Under the pieces are notes generated by a model. It searched no databases, was not told where the DNA came from, and worked only from the letters and a program-made list of their open reading frames with translations. Both the position numbers and the translations under genes were made by a program. A DNA stretch of 64,000 bases, taken from JAAYZH01 sp964479695. GTDB lineage: Bacteria > Bacillota > Clostridia > Saccharofermentanales > Fastidiosipilaceae. Location: contig CAYZSO010000009.1 of assembly GCA_964479695.1 (NCBI GenBank), forward strand, positions 1-64,000. The letters run 5' to 3'. Of the stretch, positions 17,468 through 27,016 are shown in pieces (position 1 is the stretch's first letter; every line of letters starts with the position of its first letter).

Positions 17468-19537
17468 ATGAATTTTACTTTTGATGTCCGAGTTTTACAG
17501 AATGTAGTGGTAGGTTCCGGAGCCGCTGCCTACAATGCGGCCAACCGCCTCCATGACCTGGGCGAAGAAGTCACGATGGTGGCTGAGAATCGCCTAGCCG
17601 GCACCTCCCGGAACACCGGGAGCGACAAGCAAACGTATTACAAGCTCACTCTTTCCGGTGATTATGGTGACAGTGTCGAGCAGATGGCAGGTACGCTTTT
17701 TGATGGCAAAGCCGTCGACGGCGACCTCTGCATGGCCGAAGCCGCCAACTCCGTACGCTCCTTCATGAATCTCGTCGAGCTGGGCGTGCCTTTTCCGACT
17801 GACAAGTACGGCAGTTTCGTCGGTTACAAAACAGACCACGACCCCGCCCTTCGCGGCACTTCGGTAGGCCCTCTCACTTCCAAAGCCATGACCGAAAAAT
17901 TAGAAGAAGCGGCACAACGTCGCGGCATCGAACTGATCGACAAACAAATCGTCATCAAAATCCTGGTCGAGAACGGCCGCGCCTGCGGCGTCCTGACCTT
18001 GGACCAGGGTGCCGGCCAGCCCGATGACAAACCAATTTTCCATGTCTTATTAGCCTCAAACATCGTCTATGCAACCGGTGGTCCGGCAGGCATTTACAAG
18101 AACGTCGTCTACCCACACGGCCACTACGGTATGTCCGGCATCGCTTACGAAGCCGGTGTCAAAGGCCGAAACCTCACCGAATGGCAGTATGGGCTGGCTT
18201 CGGTCAAGCCGCGCTGGAATGTATCGGGAACCTACATGCAGGTGCTCCCGCGTTTCGTTTCCACCGCCCAGGATGGCTCAGACAGCCGGGAATTCCTGCA
18301 AGAAGCACTGCCAGGTCTCGCCGACGAGCTGAATCTCATCTTCCTCAAAGGTTACCAATGGCCCTTTGATGTCAAGAAAGCACAAACCGGTTCCTCGCTC
18401 ATCGATCTTTTAGTCTACAAAGAAACCGCCCTACGCAAGCGCAGAGTCTTTCTCGATTTTCGCCAGAATCCCCGCCAAACGGAAGTCCCCTTCGACTCGC
18501 TCAGTACAGAAGCAAACACCTATCTCACGAGTGTCGGCGCCTGCTTTGGCACGCCGCTGGATCGTCTTCGCCACATGAATGAGCCCGCCTATGAATTTTA
18601 TCTCGGCCGAGGCGTAGATCTGGCGCAAGAAATGCTCGAGATCGACCTCTGCGCTCAGCACAACAACGGCGGTTTGGCCGTCAACAATTGGTGGCAGACC
18701 GACATCCAGGGTCTCTACGCAGCCGGTGAAGTCGCCGGCACCCACGGCGTCAATCGCCCGGGTGGAAGTGCCCTGAACGCAGGTCAAGTTGGTTCTCTGC
18801 GCGCCGCCCTCCACATTCACAGCCAAGGCAACAAGCTTCAGCCCGAACTCACCGCAACTTTACGCGAGCAAGTGGAGGAGCAGGTGACTTTGGCCAAAGC
18901 CGCCCTCTCCAACTCCCCCACCACCTCCGATTTCGCCCCCGAAACCACTGATGTCGCAACCAATCCTGGCGATGACTCTTTCTCCAGCATCGATCAGCTG
19001 CGCGACGCCATCACTTCGCGATTCTCCGAAATCGCCGGCCCCATCCGCGACGTCAACAAACTAAAGGCCCATCAAGAAAATCTCGTGGACCTTTTGGCGA
19101 ATTTCAGTACAAGAGTCCAAGTGACGGAGTCAAAAGACATGAAGAAAGTTTTCCGCCTCCGCGACATCCTTGTGGCGCAACTGCAATACACCGCCGCCAT
19201 GCTCGATTACGCCGCAAGTGGCGGCAAAAGCCGCGGCTCCGCCATCTTCCTCGATGCGACGGGCGAAACCGCCCAACCCGAAATTTTCACCGAGCTGCGC
19301 TACTCCCTTGACGACAGCACCAAAGACGAACTCATCCAAGAGGTCGCCTATCACGTGGCAGGCGACGGCATGCATGCCGACGGTACGCATGCCGACGGCG
19401 TTTCCACCGACTCTGCGGCAGGCGACTTCACACCTCAGGTGGAAATTACTTGGCGTAAGCGACATCCGTTACCGGTTTCGCGTGATGCTTTCGAAACCAC
19501 TTGGCGTACCTTCCGTGAAGACGGTAATATTCACTAA
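17468..19537 (+). CDS. FAD-dependent oxidoreductase, fumarate reductase/APS reductase-like
   Basis: A flavoprotein of 689 residues in the succinate dehydrogenase/fumarate reductase superfamily. The dinucleotide motif VVVGSGAAAYNAANRL is near the N terminus; later comes the second FAD block GLYAAGEVAGTHGVNRPGGSALNAGQVGS. The middle (KTDHDPALRGTSVG, VYATGG) fits the capping domain. The C-terminal part contains a small tandem peptide repeat (HADGTHADG) near residue 640. No heme or FeS motif is seen. AAGGAGAATG precedes the ATG. As the last gene of the run it could feed or draw electrons from the OYE-family enzyme. An intrinsic terminator follows at 19632. Confidence 0.85.
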   Translation: MNFTFDVRVLQNVVVGSGAAAYNAANRLHDLGEEVTMVAENRLAGTSRNTGSDKQTYYKLTLSGDYGDSVEQMAGTLFDGKAVDGDLCMAEAANSVRSFMNLVELGVPFPTDKYGSFVGYKTDHDPALRGTSVGPLTSKAMTEKLEEAAQRRGIELIDKQIVIKILVENGRACGVLTLDQGAGQPDDKPIFHVLLASNIVYATGGPAGIYKNVVYPHGHYGMSGIAYEAGVKGRNLTEWQYGLASVKPRWNVSGTYMQVLPRFVSTAQDGSDSREFLQEALPGLADELNLIFLKGYQWPFDVKKAQTGSSLIDLLVYKETALRKRRVFLDFRQNPRQTEVPFDSLSTEANTYLTSVGACFGTPLDRLRHMNEPAYEFYLGRGVDLAQEMLEIDLCAQHNNGGLAVNNWWQTDIQGLYAAGEVAGTHGVNRPGGSALNAGQVGSLRAALHIHSQGNKLQPELTATLREQVEEQVTLAKAALSNSPTTSDFAPETTDVATNPGDDSFSSIDQLRDAITSRFSEIAGPIRDVNKLKAHQENLVDLLANFSTRVQVTESKDMKKVFRLRDILVAQLQYTAAMLDYAASGGKSRGSAIFLDATGETAQPEIFTELRYSLDDSTKDELIQEVAYHVAGDGMHADGTHADGVSTDSAAGDFTPQVEITWRKRHPLPVSRDAFETTWRTFREDGNIH

Positions 19538-20040
19538 CTTGGGCTCATCACCTTCGTAGAACAGTTCGTTCTAAATGAGGACAGCCGATCCTAAATTCAT
19601 TGCTTTTTTATCCTCGCATCTCTCGCATCTCTCGCTTCCTTGGCATAACCTCCCAGCCTTGGAAGCGATTGTTTTTACCCGCCACAAATCATGTTGCGCT
19701 GACTGTAAGGCCCTTTGACTGTAGGGCTATCTGATTGCAGGACTGTGGGGGAGGTGGGTGTGCGCAAGGGGGGAACGCATCGTTCTACTTATTGCTACAA
19801 GTGCGGCTGTTTCTTTTGCCAACTAAGTTGGAATGAGCGCTAACTGCCACGTATTGCTACAAGTGCGGCTATTTTCGTTGGCTAGGCCGATTAAGAATGA
19901 CACATGTTTGCTGAATAACGCAGTAAGTTCTGTTAAATTTTTATCCAACTTGTTTAGGACGGTGGTTTTGGCACAGTTTACGAGAAATCTTCCAGCCACA
20001 TGTTATGCAACCAATTTTTCGAGCGAAGTCCTTCAGAAAA
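19538..20040. other. Intergenic region after the flavoprotein operon
   Basis: It holds the terminator at 19632 and a direct repeat: TATTGCTACAAGTGCGGCT occurs at 19790-19808 and 19852-19870. The open frame at 19833-20201 spans this and the long repeat and shows no protein family. Confidence 0.5.
19632..19676 (+). terminator. Intrinsic terminator of the flavoenzyme operon
   Basis: Stem TCGCTTCC (632-639) pairs with GGAAGCGA (661-668), extended inward by GGC/GCC after a two-base mismatch, and is followed by TTGTTTTT. Confidence 0.75.
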
Positions 20041-20496
20041 CTTGGCTATGCTTTGAATTCCGCACCGCCAAAGCCAAAAACCTTTCGAAATTGGTTAGGA
20101 TCGAGAAACTTGCGATGAAAATATTGTTGCGAGAGAATCTTTCAATCGCTTTATCTACTGACAGAACGTTTACTGACCTTAAAATAGAAATTTCTGAATG
20201 AATAATGACCTCTAATGAAGCGCATTAAACAAAGGACGCCTGACCAGTGAAAAAAGTCTCCCAATATCCGAGTAAAACCAAAACGATGTCGCAAATATCG
20301 CGATCCTGACCAACTTGGAAATTGCCTAACAAATGCACTCAACGTAAAAGGCGAAAAACAGGAAGAATACGTCGCCAAAACCGCACCTTCATCAAGCTCC
20401 CACTGACCGCGGAACAAAAATAAGGAAGAATACGTCGCTATTACCGCTCCGCCAACCTAAACTCACTACATATGTTTAAAAATAAACTTATGTAGT
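20041..20496. repeat. Long intergenic repeat, copy B
   Basis: Diverged copy of 8541-9038, in the same order and with the same end palindrome. Its own inverted repeat joins about 20087-20115 with 20288-20318 (about 23 of 29 positions pair). Although the two copies differ in base sequence, both keep the arms and the roughly 170-nt interior. Confidence 0.75.
20465..20496. repeat. Dispersed palindrome, copy 4
   Basis: Arms ACTACATATGTTTA and TAAACTTATGTAGT pair with one mismatch across a 4-nt spacer. It lies 22 bp beyond the stop of the minus-strand membrane gene. Confidence 0.75.
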
Positions 20497-20518
20497 CAAA
20501 TGCAGTCAAACCCGCCAA

Positions 20519-21136
20519 TCACCTTCGCTGTTTGCGCTGGACGTAAATACCTACTGCCGCCAACAGCGCAATCGAAGCAAGGATAATCAAGTCATCCGTT
20601 AAGTTGAAGTTGAGAATTTGCGCGCGCCTGATCAGATCGCCGGGCTCGGTCTTGTATACGATAGAAACAACCGAGTCAGCAACGAGCAGACCACCACTGA
20701 TCGCAGTTGCGATGATTGTGAATTGGTCTTTCAAGAACACAGCTGACAGGCCAACCAGGGCAGCAATTACCATAACGAGGATTTCAGGATACCCCGGCCA
20801 AAAAATATCGAGCAAGTAAGTAGCCAGGAAGGCACCACCGATGAATCCTCCGATGAAGAAGCACACTTTATAGGCCAAAGCCAGCAGCCCTGCTCCCGCC
20901 AAAGCTATCAAAGCGACGACGATCCAACTTACCGGTTCAGTTAGTTCAGCCCGTTCGACAATAATCATGCCAACATAAGTACCGCCAGCCAAGCCAGCCA
21001 AAGCAAGCCAAAAACGTATCACGTGTCTTCCCCAAAAGAGCAGAAGAATTCCCAGAACTCCAGTTGCTATCAGCCAAAATTCCGATGGCAGATCCAACTT
21101 GGGCAACTCAGTAAACCCACTTAAAAAATCAAGCAT
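20519..21136 (-). CDS. Multi-spanning membrane protein, DUF4203/TMEM198-like
   Basis: A protein of 205 residues with about seven hydrophobic segments separated by short loops (for instance WLIATGVLGILLLFWG, WIVVALIALAGAGLLALA, ILVMVIAALVGLSAVFL and a C-terminal IASIALLAAVGIYV followed by RKQRR). The Gly-rich GLAGGTYVGM and FIGGFIGGAFLATYL repeats resemble the DUF4203 family, whose role is not known. It is divergent from the zinc-ribbon operon. GAGGT is upstream of the ATG. Confidence 0.65.
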   Translation of the reverse strand: MLDFLSGFTELPKLDLPSEFWLIATGVLGILLLFWGRHVIRFWLALAGLAGGTYVGMIIVERAELTEPVSWIVVALIALAGAGLLALAYKVCFFIGGFIGGAFLATYLLDIFWPGYPEILVMVIAALVGLSAVFLKDQFTIIATAISGGLLVADSVVSIVYKTEPGDLIRRAQILNFNLTDDLIILASIALLAAVGIYVQRKQRR

Positions 21137-21480
21137 AGTGACTCATACCTCACTAGAATCAAAAAATCCTCGAATGCGTCTCCGTCAATCAGCACCAATC
21201 AACACCAGCCAGCACCTATCGGTATGATTCAGTGTGAATCAGCGTGAATTAACGTCATGCAACGACAATTAGCGCTAACCAACGTCAATGACAACGTCAA
21301 TTCCCACGTCAATGAACGCTACGAGTCATTATATCAAAGCCACCTTTTATACGTTATAATGGCAAATAATTGTGGAAAGGACGCGACAAGAGGACGCCAC
21401 AATCGGACGCCACAATCGGACGCCACAAGAGGACGCCACAATCGGACGCCCATGATGCCCACATAACCTGAAGGAGAACC
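21137..21480. other. Divergent intergenic region with tandem repeats
   Basis: From about 21160 to 21330 there are degenerate repeats around AATCAGC, CACCAATC and AACGTCAAT. A good -10 (TATAAT, 21355-21360) follows, without a clear -35, and then the 13-bp tandem repeat at 21379. It serves the plus-strand operon. Confidence 0.5.
21379..21451. repeat. 13-bp tandem repeat in an mRNA leader
   Basis: Five and a half units of GGACGCCACAATC with small variations, starting at 21379, 21392, 21405, 21418, 21431 and 21444. They lie between the putative -10 at 21355 and the ribosome site (AAGGAG) of the gene at 21481, so they would be transcribed. Confidence 0.85.
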
Positions 21481-22248
21481 ATGCTGAGGCGAAGCGAGAT
21501 AGGCCAGACACACGAAGACCGGGATTCATCCGGGAAAAAGCCTGTCCCCCTTGTGCCCGAAATCACTAGGGAGGATTTGGTTGAGCAGCTTTTAATTGAA
21601 TACCAGCAGGCACCGAATCCGGAGATGATGCAGTATTCATTTGAAATCACTCAGACCTACTGGCAATGCCCTTGTGGTTCCAGAAATCGGCTGGATAGAC
21701 CATACTGTGGAAGATGTGGTGTAGCCAAAGAATGGCTCCAAGAGCATACGGACGAGACTTATTTAGCGCAGCAAATCGTTGAACGCAAAGGTAAGACAGC
21801 TGTTCGTTGGCTCCCGGATGAATCGGCAAGCGAGCCGGACACCAAGACACAGGCAGCATCCAAGGGCAGAACGCAGGAGGTATCTTCGACCACACACAAG
21901 CCACAGGCCCACGCGTCGCAGGCGCAAACGCTACAGGCCCACAAGCCACAGGCCCACCCATCTCAGACGCAAACGCAAACGACAACAGCGTCACAAACAC
22001 AAACACAAACACAAACACAAACCTCACCGACAAACACGGCGTCCGCACATAAGGAAAAACGACACAATACAGGGATCGAACGAGTGCCAACAAGGCTTGC
22101 AGGCTATGAAGGCAATATCCTGATAAAAAAGTTAAAATATATGAGTCAGTTTGGAACGCCGGCAAGGCGTGTGATTCTGGTTTTGGCCGGACTCATTCTA
22201 CTCATCCTACTGGCTATACTTGCAAGTAAACTCCTGAATCTTCTGTAG
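21481..22248 (+). CDS. Zinc-ribbon protein with C-terminal membrane anchor
   Basis: Not a recognised family; 255 residues. A Cys4 zinc ribbon (CPCGSRN...YCGRCG) lies at about residues 60-81. Then comes a long Gln/Thr/His/Ala-rich low-complexity region with QAH and TQTQ repeats (about 135-195). A single membrane segment at the extreme C terminus (VILVLAGLILLILLAILASKL) gives tail-anchored topology, with the ribbon in the cytoplasm. AAGGAG precedes the start. It is the first gene of a three-gene set, 27 bp from the next, which also has a zinc ribbon. Confidence 0.75.
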   Translation: MLRRSEIGQTHEDRDSSGKKPVPLVPEITREDLVEQLLIEYQQAPNPEMMQYSFEITQTYWQCPCGSRNRLDRPYCGRCGVAKEWLQEHTDETYLAQQIVERKGKTAVRWLPDESASEPDTKTQAASKGRTQEVSSTTHKPQAHASQAQTLQAHKPQAHPSQTQTQTTTASQTQTQTQTQTSPTNTASAHKEKRHNTGIERVPTRLAGYEGNILIKKLKYMSQFGTPARRVILVLAGLILLILLAILASKLLNLL

Positions 22249-22275
22249 ATTCTTGCGTTTGACCGGGGATAAGAC

Positions 22276-25200
22276 ATGAAATGCAGAAATTGTAATCGAA
22301 TATTTGAGGATCATTTGAACTACTGCCCTTACTGCGGAGCAGCTGCCGACCACAGTACAGGAGGCAGGTCTGTTCAAGCGGCTGATACGAAGCCCGAAGC
22401 ATCTGATTCGGCCAAAGCCGCCCGCATCCGCAAATTCACCCTCTCTTTACCTGAGGACCTCATTCAAGACCACGCTACAGAGGATGTCCAGTCAGCCAAA
22501 CCAACAACTGACCCAGCCGTCAAACCGGCAGCCAAGCCAACGGCACAATCAGCTGTAAAACCAACAACCCAACCAGCAGTCAAACCGACCGCGGAACCTT
22601 CCACGCAGCCGCCCGCACAACCCACATCGCAGGCGGCTGCCAAACCTACCGCACAGCCGTCAGCTAAGCCTGCTGCTCAGGACGCGACTGCAAGAAATGC
22701 AGTTCCAGAAGTGGGCAGATCAACCAAAGAAGATACAAAGCTATTCACCAACAAAGAAATGGCACAAATCCAGCAAGCAGGAACAACGGCTACAACAGCT
22801 ACAACGGCTACAACGGATAGAAAAACCGATGTTGAGCCTAGGCCTGTTGCAGAGCAGAAAGCATCGCCTGCATACGGTCAAACGAATGAAGGCCGCAAAG
22901 ACACCTATGACAATAAACGTAGCGGTTATCGTGACAGTTACCGTGTCAGTGAAAGTAGCTACGACAATTACCTCGACAGTGACCGCGAAAGTGGCCGCGA
23001 CAGTGACAGAGATAGTGGCCGCGACAGTGACCGCGAAAGTGGCGTTGAAAGTCATGCCGAAAACAAAGCGGCACAAACTAAGGAGCAAACTAAGGCACAA
23101 ACTCAGGCGCAAATGGCGGCTTTTGGTGTGGCTGTGGGGGCTTTTTTCAGCCGTGTGGGCAGCGCCATTGTTCAAGGCGCCAAGACAGCAGGAAGTTGGC
23201 TTGCTGTCCATACCAAAGACTTAGGTGTGAAGGTGGCCGGGGGCTTTGGCCTAGCTAGAGAAAAAATTTCCCAATGGCTTGAAGATAGTCGGGAGAAACG
23301 GGCGCTGAAGCAGGAACAGAAAATTGAGGTGGCGGAGGCTGCTGCGGCGAAGATGGAAGAAGAGAACCTTTTACGTATCAAAGAAGAAGCCGAAAAGTCC
23401 CGCCGTGAGCTAAGGGAACGTGATGAGGCGGAGAAGTCCTTTATTTCTGCCGATGATTATATCTACCAGACCGGGCGGGTGGACGAACCGGATAATTTGG
23501 GGAATCAATGGTATGACGATTCCGACGATTCCTATGATGAGTCGAATTATGATGAATCGCGATATGATGACACAAGTTATGGGAACTCAAGATATGATGA
23601 CTCGGATTATGGTGATGCGAATTACCGCGGGTCTCGCTATGATGACGCCGCCGACGTCGCCTATGATGATGTTTCTGATGAGGATTCTGAATATGTATAT
23701 AGGAAGGCCGCTTCGACGCCTTTAACTTCGTCGTCGCCAAAGCGCTATTCGTCAAAAAGCTATTCGTCAAAAGGGTATTCATCAAAAGGGTATTCGTCAA
23801 AAGGCTATCAAGGGTATGGAAGTTACCGGGATATGGCCGCGGAAGAGCTGGATGACAATGAAGGCGCCTACGAGGAGACGACAGGTAAGGAAACAGCAGG
23901 CAAGAAGTCGACAGGTAAGAAGTCGGCAAGCAAGCGGCGAAGCAAAGGGTCGCCGGTGCGGGATGCTTTTGAGTGGGTTGTGATCAGGATCAGGCCAGGG
24001 CATATCGTTGCGGTGCTTGTGCTTGTTTTGGCCATCGCACTCTATTTCTTCATCCAGAGTTTGGGCAGCCCGACCAGGGATTTCGCTGCCGCCCTGCAAG
24101 CGCGTAATTATGAGCAAGCCGCCTTGCTGTACACGGATAAATACAAGGGGAATGAGGAGCTTCAGGGGTCGTCGCAGGCGGATTTGGCCGCATTCTTGAG
24201 TGAACTGAAACAAAACGCGATCGATGGGGCAACCACCTACTCTGCAACCGAGGCCGCGCTCGATGTGCTGCGGAATTCGGACCTCTACGTGAATGGATAC
24301 AAGACGCTGATCGATGACACGACGAACGAACTCACGCTCTTGAGGCAAGCCGATTCCGCGTACCTCTCGGGCCAGCAGAAACTGAATAACCTGGATTATG
24401 CCGGGGCAATCGAGGATTTGAATCAGGTCGTGGCCAGTTACCCGGGTTATCGGAAGACGAATGACCTACTGGGGCAGGCTCGTGACGGCTATCGCGACCA
24501 GGTGGTCAAGGATGTGGGGCGTCTCCAGTCACAGAATAATTATACACAGGCGGGGCAGCTGATTGATCAGGCACTGAGGCTGATTCCGGACGATCCGGCA
24601 CTGAAGAATTTGAAGGCGACCAACGATTCCAAGGCCCAGAGCTCACTCTACCAGTCGTCGTTTACCACGGCGGAGCGCTATTTCCAGTCCGGTGATTACA
24701 CCAACGTCCTGAAGACTATTGATGATGCGATCAGGCAGGATAGCTCGGATGATTCGCTGAAACAGCTTCGTCAAGACTACGAACTGCGTTTGGCAGAGAG
24801 CATTCTGAATACAGCGGACAGTATATTTATGCAAGGGGATCGGGAGGGTGCTTTGGCCAAAGTCGCCGAAGGGCTAGCTCTTCTCCCCAATAATCAGCTC
24901 TTAACGGCCGCCCAGACCCGCTACACGCTGGAGGAACCGGGCACATCGCTTCCTGCGGTGACGACTGACCCCGGGACAGGCGAAACGGAGCCTCAGACCA
25001 CCGATTCTGAGACCACAGAGCCTGCGACCACGGAGCCGACCGATGCCGTGAAAGATAATCTCCAACGGGGCAACTATGATGACGCGGCGGGAACTGCGCA
25101 CCCGAATTCGGTGCTGCAAACCCACACGTTCACAGGCGACGCCTCGGCGGTTGACCAGTTGATTTTCCAAAACGACGGCTCAGGCTCGCGCTTCACGGGT

Positions 25201-25443
25201 GTGCTGGCCTTGGGACCTGTTGACGAATATACACAGGTGTATTACCAAATTTATTCCAGCAGCAATCCGGGGAGGCCGCTTCGCGATGGCAGCCTGATTG
25301 CCAGACCCGGCGATGATCCGGGGAGCTCCTACAAAATTGATGTGGATCTCAATGCGAATAATGCCGGTTCCTTCATCGTCAATGTGAATTATTTACAGGG
25401 CGGCGAGATCAGGGTCGTCCTGGATCTGCGCTTTACCAGGTGA
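22276..25443 (+). CDS. Large zinc-ribbon, membrane-spanning, TPR-like protein
   Basis: A protein of 1055 residues. Order: a zinc ribbon (C3, C6, C17, C20); a Pro/Ala/Lys/Thr-repeat region (about 70-140); a Ser/Asp/Arg/Glu repeat (SDRESGRDSDRDSG type, about 232-258); charged coiled-coil sequence (about 350-390); a Tyr/Asp/Ser-rich stretch of YDDS and SKGYSSKGY repeats; one membrane helix (about 576-594, IVAVLVLVLAIALYFF); then helical TPR-like repeats (about 600-890), a Thr/Glu linker and a C-terminal beta-rich domain (about 935-1055). The ribbon should be cytoplasmic and the TPR part outside. It may be an envelope scaffold or sensor; no enzyme motif is seen. The next gene starts 4 bp later. 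Confidence 0.75.
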   Translation: MKCRNCNRIFEDHLNYCPYCGAAADHSTGGRSVQAADTKPEASDSAKAARIRKFTLSLPEDLIQDHATEDVQSAKPTTDPAVKPAAKPTAQSAVKPTTQPAVKPTAEPSTQPPAQPTSQAAAKPTAQPSAKPAAQDATARNAVPEVGRSTKEDTKLFTNKEMAQIQQAGTTATTATTATTDRKTDVEPRPVAEQKASPAYGQTNEGRKDTYDNKRSGYRDSYRVSESSYDNYLDSDRESGRDSDRDSGRDSDRESGVESHAENKAAQTKEQTKAQTQAQMAAFGVAVGAFFSRVGSAIVQGAKTAGSWLAVHTKDLGVKVAGGFGLAREKISQWLEDSREKRALKQEQKIEVAEAAAAKMEEENLLRIKEEAEKSRRELRERDEAEKSFISADDYIYQTGRVDEPDNLGNQWYDDSDDSYDESNYDESRYDDTSYGNSRYDDSDYGDANYRGSRYDDAADVAYDDVSDEDSEYVYRKAASTPLTSSSPKRYSSKSYSSKGYSSKGYSSKGYQGYGSYRDMAAEELDDNEGAYEETTGKETAGKKSTGKKSASKRRSKGSPVRDAFEWVVIRIRPGHIVAVLVLVLAIALYFFIQSLGSPTRDFAAALQARNYEQAALLYTDKYKGNEELQGSSQADLAAFLSELKQNAIDGATTYSATEAALDVLRNSDLYVNGYKTLIDDTTNELTLLRQADSAYLSGQQKLNNLDYAGAIEDLNQVVASYPGYRKTNDLLGQARDGYRDQVVKDVGRLQSQNNYTQAGQLIDQALRLIPDDPALKNLKATNDSKAQSSLYQSSFTTAERYFQSGDYTNVLKTIDDAIRQDSSDDSLKQLRQDYELRLAESILNTADSIFMQGDREGALAKVAEGLALLPNNQLLTAAQTRYTLEEPGTSLPAVTTDPGTGETEPQTTDSETTEPATTEPTDAVKDNLQRGNYDDAAGTAHPNSVLQTHTFTGDASAVDQLIFQNDGSGSRFTGVLALGPVDEYTQVYYQIYSSSNPGRPLRDGSLIARPGDDPGSSYKIDVDLNANNAGSFIVNVNYLQGGEIRVVLDLRFTR

Positions 25444-25447
25444 GGAC

Positions 25448-26878
25448 ATGAAGCAAACAACATTTGTGAAGCGACCCATCCGGTTCCTGGCCCTTTGCCT
25501 GATTCTCAGTCTCACCTTCAGTCTCGCTTCTTGCTTTAACTCGGGAAGAAATGCTGCGGTGGAGGACTTCCGGCAGGCAATTACTACGGGGAATGAGTCC
25601 CTCGCCCGCGACATTTATGTTGAGCAGCGGACAAGAAAGGGCTTCGATAAGGCACTTTACGTCACCGTTGTGGAGGAACAGATTACCGAGATCGGCCGCC
25701 AGTATTCCGAAGGCAAACTGAAGTACGACCAAGCCTCGCTCACGCTGGAAACGCTCCAGTTCCACCCGGAAATTACCGATGAGTTGACCGCGAAGATTGC
25801 GGAAGTCCAGGCGATTTTGCAGCGGGGCGACGCGATTTCAGGGGATCTTGAGCAAGCACAGATTTTTGTTGCGGCCAAAGACTACGAACCCGCCCTCCAG
25901 CTCTATGACAAGATTCTCGAGACGTTCCCGGAACATCCGCAGGTCCGCACCGAGCGAGCGACGGCTCTCGGGGAGTACGTTTTGCAGACAGATACCAGAG
26001 CCAGCGAGCTCGCGGGAGAAGGGTACCCGAGGACGGCTTTGGCCATCGTTGAAAAGGCACTCACCTACGACAACAACAACCAGGCGCTCCTGACCCGCAA
26101 GGCCACACTGGTAAAATCCATTGCTGCAAAAGACGCCGAAATCCGCGCCGAAATCCCGAAAATTGAACTCAACGCGCTCTTGAAAAACGGCGACCTACTA
26201 GGCGCCCAGCAATACTTGGACAAAATCAGCGAACAAGGTGTGGACGTCTCGCTTCTCCAGCCGCTGCTCGACGAACGCGTGAACCTTTATATCACGGCGG
26301 TCCTCGAATCGGCCTCGTCCCTAGCGTCGACGAATATCAGTGGGCGCTGGACGGTGAACCCTTATCGTGCCGCCATCGCCAAACTCGATGAAGCCCTGAA
26401 TTTCTATCCGTCGGACGAAAGCTTACTCGCTGCCAAAGCCCGCTACGAGAGCTTGACTCCGAACAATGCGATTGGCGATGTGAGCGTGACCATGGGGAGC
26501 GTCACCCGCGACGCGACCGGCACGGATGCAAATGGCTATACCTATGAGAGCGGTGGGTTCGATGAGGCTTTGGCAATCAAACCGGATGTGACCTTCCGCT
26601 ACACGATGTCGGGCTACAGCCAAACGCGCATCATTATTTCGCCCAAGACGGCGGATACGGCTGTCTACAATAATATGAGTGTCAGGATTGTCCTGGATGG
26701 TGCGGCGGTCTTGGATGAGATGGCTTTTGCTAATTCTCTGGGGACGATTGACCTGACGCTTGACACGAATACGGACTCGGTGATTGAGATCCAGGTGCGG
26801 CAAAGCGGCTTCGCTTCCTTCTTCGAAGGCATTATCGGCCGCAATCAGCTGTTTGTGGAGCTGTACAGGCTGAACTGA
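25448..26878 (+). CDS. Lipoprotein with TPR-like repeats
   Basis: A secreted lipoprotein of 476 residues: signal sequence with lipobox LASC (Cys29). The mature part has helical repeats like those of the preceding protein (for example AKDYEPALQLYDKILETFPEHPQ, a classic TPR-type helix pair) up to about residue 330, then a beta-rich C-terminal domain with a DVTFRYTMSGYSQTRIIISPKT stretch. It is the last gene of the three and probably works with the extracellular part of the 1055-residue protein. Function unknown. Tandem DNA repeats start 7 bp beyond its stop. Confidence 0.78.
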   Translation: MKQTTFVKRPIRFLALCLILSLTFSLASCFNSGRNAAVEDFRQAITTGNESLARDIYVEQRTRKGFDKALYVTVVEEQITEIGRQYSEGKLKYDQASLTLETLQFHPEITDELTAKIAEVQAILQRGDAISGDLEQAQIFVAAKDYEPALQLYDKILETFPEHPQVRTERATALGEYVLQTDTRASELAGEGYPRTALAIVEKALTYDNNNQALLTRKATLVKSIAAKDAEIRAEIPKIELNALLKNGDLLGAQQYLDKISEQGVDVSLLQPLLDERVNLYITAVLESASSLASTNISGRWTVNPYRAAIAKLDEALNFYPSDESLLAAKARYESLTPNNAIGDVSVTMGSVTRDATGTDANGYTYESGGFDEALAIKPDVTFRYTMSGYSQTRIIISPKTADTAVYNNMSVRIVLDGAAVLDEMAFANSLGTIDLTLDTNTDSVIEIQVRQSGFASFFEGIIGRNQLFVELYRLN

Positions 26879-26885
26879 GTTCCGC

Positions 26886-27016
26886 GGCACACGCGGCACT
26901 CGCGGCACTCACGGCACTTGCAGCACTTGCGGCACTCGCGACAGCAGAAAATTTTCCAGAACAGCAGAAAATTTTCCAGAACAGCAGAAAATTTTCCAGA
27001 ACAGCAGAAATTTTCA
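26886..27016. repeat. Adjacent 9-bp and 20-bp tandem repeats
   Basis: Six units of the 9-mer GGCACTCGC run from 26886 to 26939 with small changes. Straight after come three identical 20-bp units (ACAGCAGAAAATTTTCCAGA) at 26941, 26961 and 26981, and a partial unit to 27016. Each 20-mer contains the palindromic core AAAATTTT. Confidence 0.9.

Noticed and set aside
19833..20417. Two overlapping frames on opposite strands after the flavoprotein gene
   Set aside because: They cover the long repeat copy B, have no domain, and differ from the frame in copy A.
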